Assembly (NCBI GenBank): GCA_019720755.1
Contig: CP081303.1
Location: 1,364,001 to 1,428,000, forward strand
DNA: 64,000 nucleotides
Source: Prolixibacteraceae bacterium
GTDB taxonomy: Bacteria; Bacteroidota; Bacteroidia; Bacteroidales; Prolixibacteraceae
Direction: 5' to 3'
Shown piece after piece: positions 46,202-54,680 of this stretch. Numbering within the stretch: position 1 is the first letter of the stretch; every line of letters starts with the position of its first letter. A program made the position numbers and the translations under genes. The notes beneath the pieces were generated by a model. That model was not told the DNA's origin and ran no database searches. It worked only from the letters and a program-made list of their open reading frames with translations.

Positions 46202-47518
46202 ATGGAGACTCCACCAAAAGTTGATTTTAAGGATCTGTATTCAGACTATCTCTCAGGAGATCATAATCTTTTTCTGTCGAAGATGGAAGAAGAGTATCTG
46301 TATTGGAATAAATTCAAATATAAGGTAAAAGGAGACCAAGTCTATGGAAAAGATGTAATGAGGGCTTGGGGGCTCGTACAATTAGATCGCAAGACGAAGT
46401 CGCAGACCTTGAAGATTGGCTCCTATCAGTTTCGCTATTGGGCTACAAACAAGATTCAGGAGAGGTGTTATCATCTCAATGGATTAATTTCAAGATTGAA
46501 CATGCCCCAAGATGATTTTGTAAAGTTGATGCATAAACGGTTTAAACTAGAGGCAATATCAAGTTCTCAGATTGAGGGTGCATCGACAACGACGGAAGAG
46601 GCTATTTCAATGATTGATAAAGCGAAGAAGCCTAAAGACGACTCTGAACAGATGATCCTTAATAACTTTCATGCTTATCAGTTTATCGTAGATAATCAGC
46701 AAAGAGAACTGGATGATTCTTTTCTAATGGATATTCAGGAGATCTTAGTGAAAAATACGAAATCATCGGATAAAGTTCAGATTAGAGAGAAGCAGGTGTA
46801 TGTTACGGATAACATAAAATCTGAAGCAGTACATATCCCTCCAGAGGCTTCTGAATTGCGTATTTTATTGGATGATTTGTACACCTTTATAAAGGAAGAT
46901 AATCCTTTTATCCACCCTATTGTTAAGTCCGCAATACTCCATTTTATGATCGGGTATATCCACCCTTTTTTAGATGGTAACGGGCGTACTGCAAGGACAT
47001 TACTATATTGGTATCTATTTAAAAAAGGGTATAGGATTATGCATCTACTCTCTGTGACAGAGGTGATTAAGAAAGCAAGGTCAAAATATGATAAGTCTTT
47101 TATAGAGTGTGAATTAGATCATAATGATCTGACATATTTTATCAATTATTCCCTAGAGATATTAGAGAAAGCATTTGAAGACTTAATTCAGTATAACGAG
47201 AAAAAGAAAAATGAGAGGGATGAAATGGATCGTATGTATGCAAAGATTTCTCGCCAGAGTCAACGATTAAAGGCTATGGGGTCTACTGCTCTAAATGAAC
47301 GCCAAATCAATTTACTATCCTACCTATATGTGAAACCTGATAAATGGTTGTCGGTTCAAGAGATCGCTGAAGTACATCATACAGAAAGGCAAACTGCTCG
47401 TAAAGATGTCAACCTTCTACTAAAGCAAGGGTTCTTATTAGAGGACAAACATGGACGAAATGTAGTTGTTAAGCTTAATAATAAAGCTTTTATTGAGTCC
47501 TGGCTTGCGCAAGCGTAG
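46202..47518 (+). CDS. Fic-domain AMP-transferase-like protein with winged helix
   Basis: The protein has 438 residues. An N-terminal helical region is followed by the inhibitory-helix motif SSQIEG at residues 121-126 ((S/T)xxxE(G/N) type). The Fic core (about 170-330) has the catalytic loop HPFLDGNGR at residues 254-262, with all catalytic residues. The C-terminal ~80 residues form a winged helix (LSVQEIAEVHHTERQTARKDVNLLLKQGFL). Fic proteins transfer AMP or related groups to Tyr/Thr/Ser; this class II form is self-inhibited by the N-terminal Glu. Its target is unknown. The location suggests a defence or regulatory role. Confidence 0.93.
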   Translation: METPPKVDFKDLYSDYLSGDHNLFLSKMEEEYLYWNKFKYKVKGDQVYGKDVMRAWGLVQLDRKTKSQTLKIGSYQFRYWATNKIQERCYHLNGLISRLNMPQDDFVKLMHKRFKLEAISSSQIEGASTTTEEAISMIDKAKKPKDDSEQMILNNFHAYQFIVDNQQRELDDSFLMDIQEILVKNTKSSDKVQIREKQVYVTDNIKSEAVHIPPEASELRILLDDLYTFIKEDNPFIHPIVKSAILHFMIGYIHPFLDGNGRTARTLLYWYLFKKGYRIMHLLSVTEVIKKARSKYDKSFIECELDHNDLTYFINYSLEILEKAFEDLIQYNEKKKNERDEMDRMYAKISRQSQRLKAMGSTALNERQINLLSYLYVKPDKWLSVQEIAEVHHTERQTARKDVNLLLKQGFLLEDKHGRNVVVKLNNKAFIESWLAQA

Positions 47519-47622
47519 ATGAATTTCTACTCATTATGGTTGCGATCAAAATAAATAAATATAGATACACTGTATATCTTAATCAATTCATGTGTTCATA
47601 TTGTTGCAGAAAACTTAATGTT

Positions 47623-47646
47623 AAGGAGGAGTAATCCTCCTTTTTT
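47623..47646 (+). terminator. Intrinsic terminator after the Fic gene
   Basis: aaggagga/tcctcctt stem with a 4-base loop, followed by T residues, 105 bases after the stop. The rest of 47519-47862 shows no gene. Confidence 0.75.
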
Positions 47647-47862
47647 GTACCCCATAGTTTCTCAATTTAACAGACTTTAAATTTAGAATATAGCGTTGCA
47701 TTTATGACTTGAAACAATGTAGAATAATGCATTTAAATATCATCATACCAGGATGTTGTATGCTGTAGATGGTGAAGTCCTTCTCTGATTGAACAATTTT
47801 TAGGTTTAATAGTTATGGCGATAGTGTTTGGGGTGTTTCAAAATGTTGTTATTTAGTTGGTT

Positions 47863-49488
47863 ATGCTGTTGTGTCTTCTGATGGTTTGTATTCCTTTAAT
47901 ACCTATAGCTATGTTTGATATTGTTTTGCTGCTTGTTCTTGTCCTTTTTAATCTTCTAGTTCTCTATTGGTTTATTAAGAAAGTAAGATCTATATTTCGA
48001 CGGATGTCTCTAAAGAAAGAGGTAGTCAGCTACAATAATGCGAATACTGAAAAGAAATTTAAGAAGATATACAAAGGAAAAAGAGATTTTGTCAATCTTT
48101 GGAATCAACTGGTGGATCAGTATTCTAGTGGTGAATATCTTATCTCAAAACCAAGTCCGTATACGATTGTGGGAGTAACTTATGAGAATCGTATGGACTA
48201 TATTCATCGTATGAAAGAGGGAGATCCTGTGATTCTTCGTAGAGAGTTGAACAATCCCCACGATAAGAATGCCATTGCATGTTATGATCGTTGGTGGAAC
48301 CATTTGGGATATATGAGAAGAGGTATTGGGGCTTCTGGTGCTTTGTGGGCTGAGCGTATTGATGAGAAAACAATGATGCCCATGGCCTATTTCTATCAGT
48401 TGCTTGAAGAGGGACCAAATATTTTCGTAGGAATGGTTCATAGTGAAGATGACATTGAAGCAATACAAAGAAGAAAAGCATTGAAGGCAAAGAAATCTAC
48501 AGTGGTAAAGAAGAGACGAAAGAAAGAGGTTCACTCAGATCCCGATTCTAAACTTAAGTTTGCAGTGATCGACTTTGAGACCGCGACAGGGCAAAAAGAT
48601 AGCCCTTGTGAACTTGGGGTTACGATCATTGAAAATGGAAAGATCACGGACTCCAAAGGGTGGTTGATCAAACCCCATTATGAGACTTTTGGTGTTTTCC
48701 AGAAACGGGTACATGGTATTTTTGAAGAGGATGTGGTAAACGCTCCTTCATTCGATCACGTTTGGAAAGAAGCATTGCCGATGCTTGATGGAGCTATCAT
48801 CGTGGCGCATAATGCTCCGTTTGACATCGGGGTGTTGTTGGCTACCATGGACTATTATCGAGTTTCTGTTCCAACATTTGAGTATCTATGTAGCTTGGTG
48901 CTATTTCGTAATATATGGAGTGGGGTAGAGAACTATAAGCTTGAGACCTTGTGCAGATATCACCAAATCGACTACCATCATCATAGAGCCAAAGCGGATA
49001 CCGAAGCTACAGCTGCAGTATTACTGAAAGCAATCGAATCACAAGAGATCACAAAGATCTCAGACTTCATAGAGAAGTCGGGCGTGGCGCTTGGAAGTAT
49101 ATTAGCTGATGGGACCACACTTCCTTGCTCTGCAATCCATAAAGCCAAGAAAGTAGAGGAGTTGTCTCTTCCCAATCCCGATAACAATATAATCCAACAA
49201 TGTCCTATCACTGGGAAAGTGGTGGTTGTAACAGGATCATTAAAAACACACTCAAGATCACAGATAGAACAGATTGTTATTTCTCATGGAGGGGTGTGGG
49301 AAAAAACAGTGACCATGAAGACAGATTTTCTTGTTGTAGGGAGACAAGATCTCACAGTGGTAGGCAAAGATGGTCTCAGTACCAAACACCGAAAAGCACT
49401 TGATTATATCGAAAGAAAACACCTTCCTGTTCAGATTGTGGATGAAGACACCTTTGAAGAGCTTGTTCATAATGAAGCGGAGCTTTAA
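47863..49488 (+). CDS. Membrane-anchored HIRAN-DnaQ exonuclease-BRCT fusion protein
   Basis: The start at 47863 opens with a hydrophobic N terminus (about residues 5-38, two helices or a hairpin). Next comes a HIRAN domain (about 98-155, YTIVGVTYENRMDYI, RRELNNPHDKNAIACYD) that in other proteins binds 3' DNA ends. Then follow a Lys/Arg-rich linker, a DEDD exonuclease domain of the DnaQ/RNase T type (about 230-395, DFETATG with Asp237 and Glu239, AHNAPFDIGVL, HHRAKADTEATAAVL), and a C-terminal BRCT domain (about 449-533, GKVVVVTGSLKTHSR, HGGVWEKTVTMKTDFLVVG). HIRAN and BRCT with a DnaQ nuclease suggest binding and trimming of damaged or foreign DNA. The membrane anchor is unusual. The biological role is not known. 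Confidence 0.87.
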   Translation: MLLCLLMVCIPLIPIAMFDIVLLLVLVLFNLLVLYWFIKKVRSIFRRMSLKKEVVSYNNANTEKKFKKIYKGKRDFVNLWNQLVDQYSSGEYLISKPSPYTIVGVTYENRMDYIHRMKEGDPVILRRELNNPHDKNAIACYDRWWNHLGYMRRGIGASGALWAERIDEKTMMPMAYFYQLLEEGPNIFVGMVHSEDDIEAIQRRKALKAKKSTVVKKRRKKEVHSDPDSKLKFAVIDFETATGQKDSPCELGVTIIENGKITDSKGWLIKPHYETFGVFQKRVHGIFEEDVVNAPSFDHVWKEALPMLDGAIIVAHNAPFDIGVLLATMDYYRVSVPTFEYLCSLVLFRNIWSGVENYKLETLCRYHQIDYHHHRAKADTEATAAVLLKAIESQEITKISDFIEKSGVALGSILADGTTLPCSAIHKAKKVEELSLPNPDNNIIQQCPITGKVVVVTGSLKTHSRSQIEQIVISHGGVWEKTVTMKTDFLVVGRQDLTVVGKDGLSTKHRKALDYIERKHLPVQIVDEDTFEELVHNEAEL

Positions 49489-49736
49489 ATCTCATGAATC
49501 TTTGATTAAAAATCGAGGGCTTATGAGTGACATATCCTATGGTTGTGAATATTTAGTAATTCATCTGTCAATAGTATTCGTTCAATTTATTCTTATTAAA
49601 TATCTGTCCATAGACCTTGTTTCGTTTGACTCCGAGTTGAAGAATATATGATGCTCCTTTTGATAAAAGATGGTTGTAAATAAACGAATCATCTATGAAA
49701 TAGATCTTCTTATTTGAGAATTAAAGAGTATTTAAA

Positions 49737-49768
49737 TTTAGATTCAGTGATTTTAATGGCTATATTTG
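49737..49768 (+). promoter_or_regulatory. Possible promoter of the first RloAB module
   Basis: TTTA, 20 bases, then TATATTTG (49761-49768), 40 bases before the ATPase start codon. It matches the Bacteroidota consensus with one mismatch in the -33 box. The 49489-49760 stretch otherwise shows no gene. Confidence 0.5.
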
Positions 49769-49808
49769 CAGTATAAGTACATATAAGTGATGTTAAAATT
49801 GATATGCG

Positions 49809-51137
49809 ATGATAATAGAGTTTTCAGTTACCAACTTTGGTCCAATAAAAACGAAGCAGACATTAAGCTTTGAGGCAACTAATGATGATACCCTTGAAGA
49901 TTACTATGTTCATGAACCTATTCCTGGTTTACGATTACTTAAGTTCGCGATTCTATATGGTCCAAATGCTTCTGGAAAATCAACAATATTAAAAGCTTTG
50001 GATTTCTTAAGAAAGCTTGTTCTTAATCCTGAAGATAAAAAAACAGATAAGCTTGATTTTGAGCCATTTTTATTTGACGAAAATACCCCTTTACAACCTT
50101 CAGAATTAAATCTGTCTTTTATTCAAAACAAAATAAAGTACAATTATACGATTGTTTTTACAAAGGATTTAATTCTTAAAGAGGAACTAGATTATCAACC
50201 GAAAGGGCGTTCTGCTGTAGTTTATACAAGAGAGACAAATGTTGAAAATAGGATATCTGAAATAAACTTTGGAAGTACAATAAAAATATTGAAGGAAGAT
50301 CGAATGATTCTTCGTGGAAATACCATCAGCAATAACAGTGTACTAGGTGCTTATAACAAATCAAATATTAATTCGCCAGAACTTGATGAGGTCTTTGGTT
50401 GGTTTAAAGATGAATTAATGAGGTTGATTCAACCACAACATAATTTATTTAGTTGGACATCTGATAGGGTTGAGAAGAATGAAAATGGATTTAGACAAAA
50501 GGTTATCGATATTATAAGAAAAGCGGATATTCAAATTAATAATATTGAGATTGACGTTGACGAAGAAGAAATAAGCAAACAGGTATTAGACAACATCGAT
50601 AAGTTGCCAATATCGAATGAGGCAATTGAAAAAATAAAGACAGAAAAAAAGTTTGTAAAGAAAGATGTTATATTTCACCATAATATTAGCAACAATGGAA
50701 ATGTTGAGACATACCACCTTTCTAAAGATTTTGAATCTTTAGGTACTAAGAGATATTATGAGCTGAGTGGTATATTGGCGACATTAATAGATGAAGAAAA
50801 AGTGGTTTGTATCGATGAAATTGAAACATCTCTACATCCTGATTTGATGAAACATTTTATCTTAACATATCTTGTGAATTCTAGATCTTCTCAATTACTG
50901 ATAAGTACCCATAATGTGTTTCTATTATCGGAAAAAGATATGTTAAGAAATGATGCGATATGGTTTACCGAGAAGCAACTTGATGGTTCAACAGATCTAT
51001 TTAGTTTAGATGATTTTGATTCTTCAACACTAAGAAAGGGCACATCCATTATCAATGCTTATAAAATAGGTAAGTTAGGGGCAAAACCGAACTTAGGAAG
51101 TTACTTCATAAATACTTATTCTAATGGCAAGGAATAG
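49809..51137 (+). CDS. RloA/AbiLi-type AAA15 ATPase (intact defence module)
   Basis: This 442-residue ABC/SMC-like ATPase of the AAA15/AAA21 type has Walker A GPNASGKS at residues 51-58, an insert of ~200 residues, a signature-like FESLGTKRYYELSG (about 310-325), and Walker B with VVCIDEIETSLHP (about 336-348). The D-loop/H-switch region LLISTHNVFLL follows. Such ATPases (RloA, AbiLi) are coded directly before RloB-type proteins in phage-defence loci. The gene overlaps the downstream rloB by 14 bases, which implies translational coupling. It probably senses phage or DNA and controls the RloB effector (inference from family context). Confidence 0.9.
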   Translation: MIIEFSVTNFGPIKTKQTLSFEATNDDTLEDYYVHEPIPGLRLLKFAILYGPNASGKSTILKALDFLRKLVLNPEDKKTDKLDFEPFLFDENTPLQPSELNLSFIQNKIKYNYTIVFTKDLILKEELDYQPKGRSAVVYTRETNVENRISEINFGSTIKILKEDRMILRGNTISNNSVLGAYNKSNINSPELDEVFGWFKDELMRLIQPQHNLFSWTSDRVEKNENGFRQKVIDIIRKADIQINNIEIDVDEEEISKQVLDNIDKLPISNEAIEKIKTEKKFVKKDVIFHHNISNNGNVETYHLSKDFESLGTKRYYELSGILATLIDEEKVVCIDEIETSLHPDLMKHFILTYLVNSRSSQLLISTHNVFLLSEKDMLRNDAIWFTEKQLDGSTDLFSLDDFDSSTLRKGTSIINAYKIGKLGAKPNLGSYFINTYSNGKE

Positions 51138-51732
51138 AAAAAGTAGGAAAACAAATAATTCTGTTGCTATTGTAGGCGATGGTCCTACAGAACAGATCTA
51201 TTTTAATCAAATGAAAGAAACCGAATCTTTAAGGAATCATAATATTAAACCTGAACTACCTTGTAGGGCTGGAAGAGGTGGTGGACATATGAGGGTGCTA
51301 AATAGAATTGATGAATTATTAGAAGAAGGGCACGATCATATCTATTGCTTAATCGATTATGATAAAGTTATCGAAGAAGGCAATGTGCAAAAGTTCGAAA
51401 GTGAATGTAGGAGATTTGATCCTGATAGAGTTACAATTCTCATTAATAACCCAAGCTTTGAAATGTGGTATGTTTCTCATTTTACACGTACAGGAAAGTT
51501 GTTTAAGAATGGAAAAGAAGTCGAGACGTATTTGAAAAAGTATATTCCTAGTTATTCTAAAAGTCGTAATTATCTGATTAAAAAGAATATCTATAATCAT
51601 TTAGAGCCAAAAATTACTTCTGCGATAAGCAATGCTAAATCCTTAGAGCATAAAAGAAGCGATAAAAGTGAACGATATCCTAGAGCTGAAGTCTTCAAAC
51701 TGGTAGAAAAACTTCGCAAACTCGATAAGTAA
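51124..51732 (+). CDS. rloB: RloB-like protein (intact)
   Basis: This 202-residue protein follows the AAA15 ATPase with a 14-base overlap. It has a basic N terminus (MARNRKSRKT), a first strand with a conserved acidic residue (VAIVGDGPTEQIYF), a DxD-like strand (YCLIDYDKV, about residues 76-84) and the RloB signature NNPSFEMWYVSHF (about 110-122). The early Glu and later D-x-D resemble a TOPRIM-type metal site; that is my inference. RloB/AbiLii proteins are thought to be effectors of abortive-infection systems. This copy has no visible defect. Confidence 0.85.
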   Translation: MARNRKSRKTNNSVAIVGDGPTEQIYFNQMKETESLRNHNIKPELPCRAGRGGGHMRVLNRIDELLEEGHDHIYCLIDYDKVIEEGNVQKFESECRRFDPDRVTILINNPSFEMWYVSHFTRTGKLFKNGKEVETYLKKYIPSYSKSRNYLIKKNIYNHLEPKITSAISNAKSLEHKRSDKSERYPRAEVFKLVEKLRKLDK

Positions 51733-52108
51733 AATTTTCTTCATATCTACAGTACTCGTATTCTCCTATTGTATTCAAGCTTCGATCCTCTAGATAATTA
51801 AAACAGTCGGATTTCATTGTTATTTTCTTGCTTATATAATCGTATTGGAAGGGCTTCTAAAACTTCGTAAAGAATGTGTATTGCATTAAATACAGCCATC
51901 TTTTTTGAATCACTGTCCCCCCAACTTGAGTGATATTTTGTAACCAGTCATAAGATCTAACTAGATGATCTTTCTCATCTTGCGGATTGTTTTTTTCGAT
52001 CTTGTAAATGTATTTGCAAGTAAGACTCTTATTTTCATAACTATAGGATTTGTAAGATCTATGACAAACGTAGAAAACAGGATTCAAAGAAAGGATAGGT
52101 ATTGTCTA
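51733..52108. other. Gap between the two convergent RloB genes
   Basis: The two rloB genes face each other across this gap. A 76-residue minus-strand frame (51857-52087) resembles nothing known to me and may be a relic. No clear terminator hairpin was seen. Confidence 0.5.
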
Positions 52109-52995
52109 TTACATGTATTTAATAATTTTATTACATAACTCAGATAAATTGGTTGAAAAAATATCAGGAATATTATTTGAGTTATACTCTAGATTCTTCC
52201 GTGAATGATCAATTGCATAATTTATGTAAGTACTGTTGGCGACCTCAATTGTATTAACTCCCCCCTTAATCTTGTTTGCTAAGTAGTTTTTAAAATTTGT
52301 TGCTTTTGATTTGGAGGAATCTAAAAAAATAGAATTTGAAGAAGGTTTTGTATCGTAGAATTTGTAATATAGCCAAACTTCAAAACAAGGATTGCTAATG
52401 TAAACGTCGATTTTTGCATCTTCACAATCTTTTCTTCTATTTACAATATCTGATTCGAAATGATCAACATCCGTTACGATACAAACTTCGTCATCAATTT
52501 TGAAATCTTCAATGAATGAAGCAATTCTAGTTAATTGTAGAATTTCAAAATATCTATAATCAATCAAGTCAATATCTTGAACTAGAATTCCTAGTTCATG
52601 TAGTAAATCATTGAAATCGGACTTGTTCGTTATATTAGAACTACTTGTTAAGGCATCAGACAAATATTCAACAAGAAGCCCCTTTTTTATGTCTATAGCA
52701 GTGTTGCAAACCTGATTATAGCTACCTCCAGTGCTTCCATACGTATTATTTTCGTATATTACTTTCAATCTTTTACGGATGCATCTCTTTTTTAATTCGT
52801 TAAAATAATCGGATTCTTTTTTTTCAGCACAGCATACAATAGTAATACTGTAAAATGGCTTCTTTCCTGTTTTTTTAAATATAACGGATTGAGTTTAGTC
52901 GTGTCAATATCTGTCTCTCGTTTCTTTGGGAGCTCTTTTATTTGAATATTTCTCTTAAGTCTTGTCTGTTTGTTGGGTTTCGTATATTGATTCAT
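52109..52995 (-). pseudogene. rloB: RloB-like protein, frameshifted (second module)
   Basis: The start at 52995 (MNQYTKPNKQTRLKRN) runs in frame to 52877. At a run of seven T on the plus strand (52870-52876; A in the gene) the frame changes. With one more A the protein reads on as TGKKPFYSITIVCCAEKKES and then through the RloB core (VCIVTDVDHF, ISNPCFEVWLYYKF) to 52109. The restored product is about 295 residues, longer than the intact 202-residue RloB upstream. The slippage could be a mutation, phase variation or a sequencing error. Its partner ATPase gene lies beyond an IS66 insertion. Confidence 0.88.
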
Positions 52996-53174
52996 TCTCA
53001 ATTATCTGTCATTGGTAGATTGTAACTACTCAGGTTCTTTTTGAGTCTAATAATCACACAAAAGTTCCAAACACGTTGTTTTAGTGATGATTGTTAATAA
53101 TAATAGGCCGTATTGTTGATTACTTTCTGTTATAATATTTTCTAATTTGTCAAGATCGATGAATCTTTGTAGTC

Positions 53175-54602
53175 ATGAGAACAATTGATTGTTTAGAACA
53201 AGAAAATAGAGCTTTAAAGAAGCAGGTTGAGTCCTTAAAGGAAGAGCTAGACAGAGTGATGTCACGAGTTCAAGCTTTGTCACAAGAGAATACTATGCTT
53301 CATGAAAAAGTAAAGGATCTAGAAGATAAACTATCGCGTAATCATAAAAACAGTAGTAATAGTAGTTTTCCACCTTCAAGAGATTTACATACAGTAAAGA
53401 AAAATCAATCACTTCGAAATAAATCCACTAGGAAACCCGGAGGTCAACCCAACCATAAAGGATCGACATTACAACAGAGTGATTTTCCAACAAGCATAGA
53501 GTCATATTATCCTCCATCGACATGTCAGTGTGGTAATACATTAAATCAAGAAGACGCTAGCTTGTTATGCAAACGTCAGGTTTTTGACATACCACCTGTT
53601 CTTGAACAAATCTGCACGGAGCATCGTCTTTATGAAAATAGATGCAGTTGTGGTCAACTACACAAAGGTTCTATGCCCTCGAATATAAAAGCACCTGTCC
53701 AATACGGTTCTCATTTACGATCACTAATTGTAAGCTTGTATGTTGAACATTATATCCCTTTAAACCGTATTGGTTCACTAGTGGAAGAGATAACATCATT
53801 TAAAATTGGAGATGGGACTATTACTAATATTTTAAATAAAGCCCAAGAGGTGATGACTCCTTTATATGAATCACTTCGTGAATCGATATCCAAATCCAGT
53901 GTAGTTGGCTCAGACGAAACAGGTTGCAAGATCAATGGAGGCAAAGGATGGATGTGGGTATGGCAAAATCATGAGGTAACATTCATTACAGCCAATAAGT
54001 CTAGAGGGTATAAAGTTGTAGTAGAAAATTTTAAAAAAGGATTTATTAATGCGACCTTAGTCAGTGACTGTTATGCTTCACAATTAAAAACTCCAGCCAA
54101 ACATTATCAACTATGTTTAGCACATTTACAACGAGAATTAATCTACATTAAACAACAAACGAATAACAGTTGGGCAGAGGATATTTTGAATATATTCTAT
54201 AAAGCCATGAAATTAAAGAGAGAATCAGCCAAGAACCAATATCCTTTAAAAGAAAAATCAATATTTAAAGAACAGCTTTTATTACTGTTGAAAAATGACG
54301 AGTATGACGATCAGCTAGATGAGATCAAGACATTACGGAGTCGATTAATTAAAAGGATTGATAGTGTGTTTACTTTCTTAGAGTATTACGAAGTTCCTTT
54401 TGACAACAATGCATCCGAAAGGTCAATACGTAATATTAAAATAAAACAAAAAGTATCTGCAGGTTATCGAACAGAAGAAGGAGCCCAAAGGTATGCCATG
54501 TTACGCTCTATTGTTGATACACTTAAAAAACAAGGAAAGAGTGTAGTGAGAATGATTGCTCATTGGTTATCTCAAAACCATCTTAAGGTCAGTTGGCAAT
54601 AA
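53175..54602 (+). CDS. IS66-family transposase, single-ORF ISBst12 type
   Basis: The 475-residue protein has an N-terminal coiled coil (CLEQENRALKKQVESLKEEL), a short region LSRNHKNSSNSSFPPSRD and a zinc-finger-like segment (CQCGNTLNQEDASLLC, NRCSCGQLH). The DDE transposase core follows (VVGSDETGC, VSDCYASQ, and the C-terminal FDNNASERSIRNIKIKQKVSAGYRT split at residues ~425-450). This form works without TnpA/TnpB. The start at 53175 fits the IS leader shared with the relic at 8872. Confidence 0.93.
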   Translation: MRTIDCLEQENRALKKQVESLKEELDRVMSRVQALSQENTMLHEKVKDLEDKLSRNHKNSSNSSFPPSRDLHTVKKNQSLRNKSTRKPGGQPNHKGSTLQQSDFPTSIESYYPPSTCQCGNTLNQEDASLLCKRQVFDIPPVLEQICTEHRLYENRCSCGQLHKGSMPSNIKAPVQYGSHLRSLIVSLYVEHYIPLNRIGSLVEEITSFKIGDGTITNILNKAQEVMTPLYESLRESISKSSVVGSDETGCKINGGKGWMWVWQNHEVTFITANKSRGYKVVVENFKKGFINATLVSDCYASQLKTPAKHYQLCLAHLQRELIYIKQQTNNSWAEDILNIFYKAMKLKRESAKNQYPLKEKSIFKEQLLLLLKNDEYDDQLDEIKTLRSRLIKRIDSVFTFLEYYEVPFDNNASERSIRNIKIKQKVSAGYRTEEGAQRYAMLRSIVDTLKKQGKSVVRMIAHWLSQNHLKVSWQ

Positions 54603-54631
54603 AATAATTTACACATTATATATTTTCTGAA

Positions 54632-54655
54632 CCTCCATTCTTTAGCGAATGGAGG
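54632..54655 (+). terminator. Hairpin at the 3' end of the IS66 transposase gene
   Basis: A 9-bp perfect stem (cctccattc / gaatggagg, loop tttagc), 29 bases after the transposase stop and inside the element. There is no T-run after it, so termination is only probable. Confidence 0.5.
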
Positions 54656-54680
54656 CTAAACTATAAATGAACCTGAGTAG

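Noticed and set aside
49809-51732. PARIS (AriA/AriB) system
   Set aside because: The second protein has the RloB signature NPSFEMW and no DUF4435 features; RloA/RloB (AbiL-type) fits better.
51857-52087. 76-residue minus-strand open frame between the two rloB genes
   Set aside because: No recognised domain and no start signal; may be a relic but cannot be supported as a gene.
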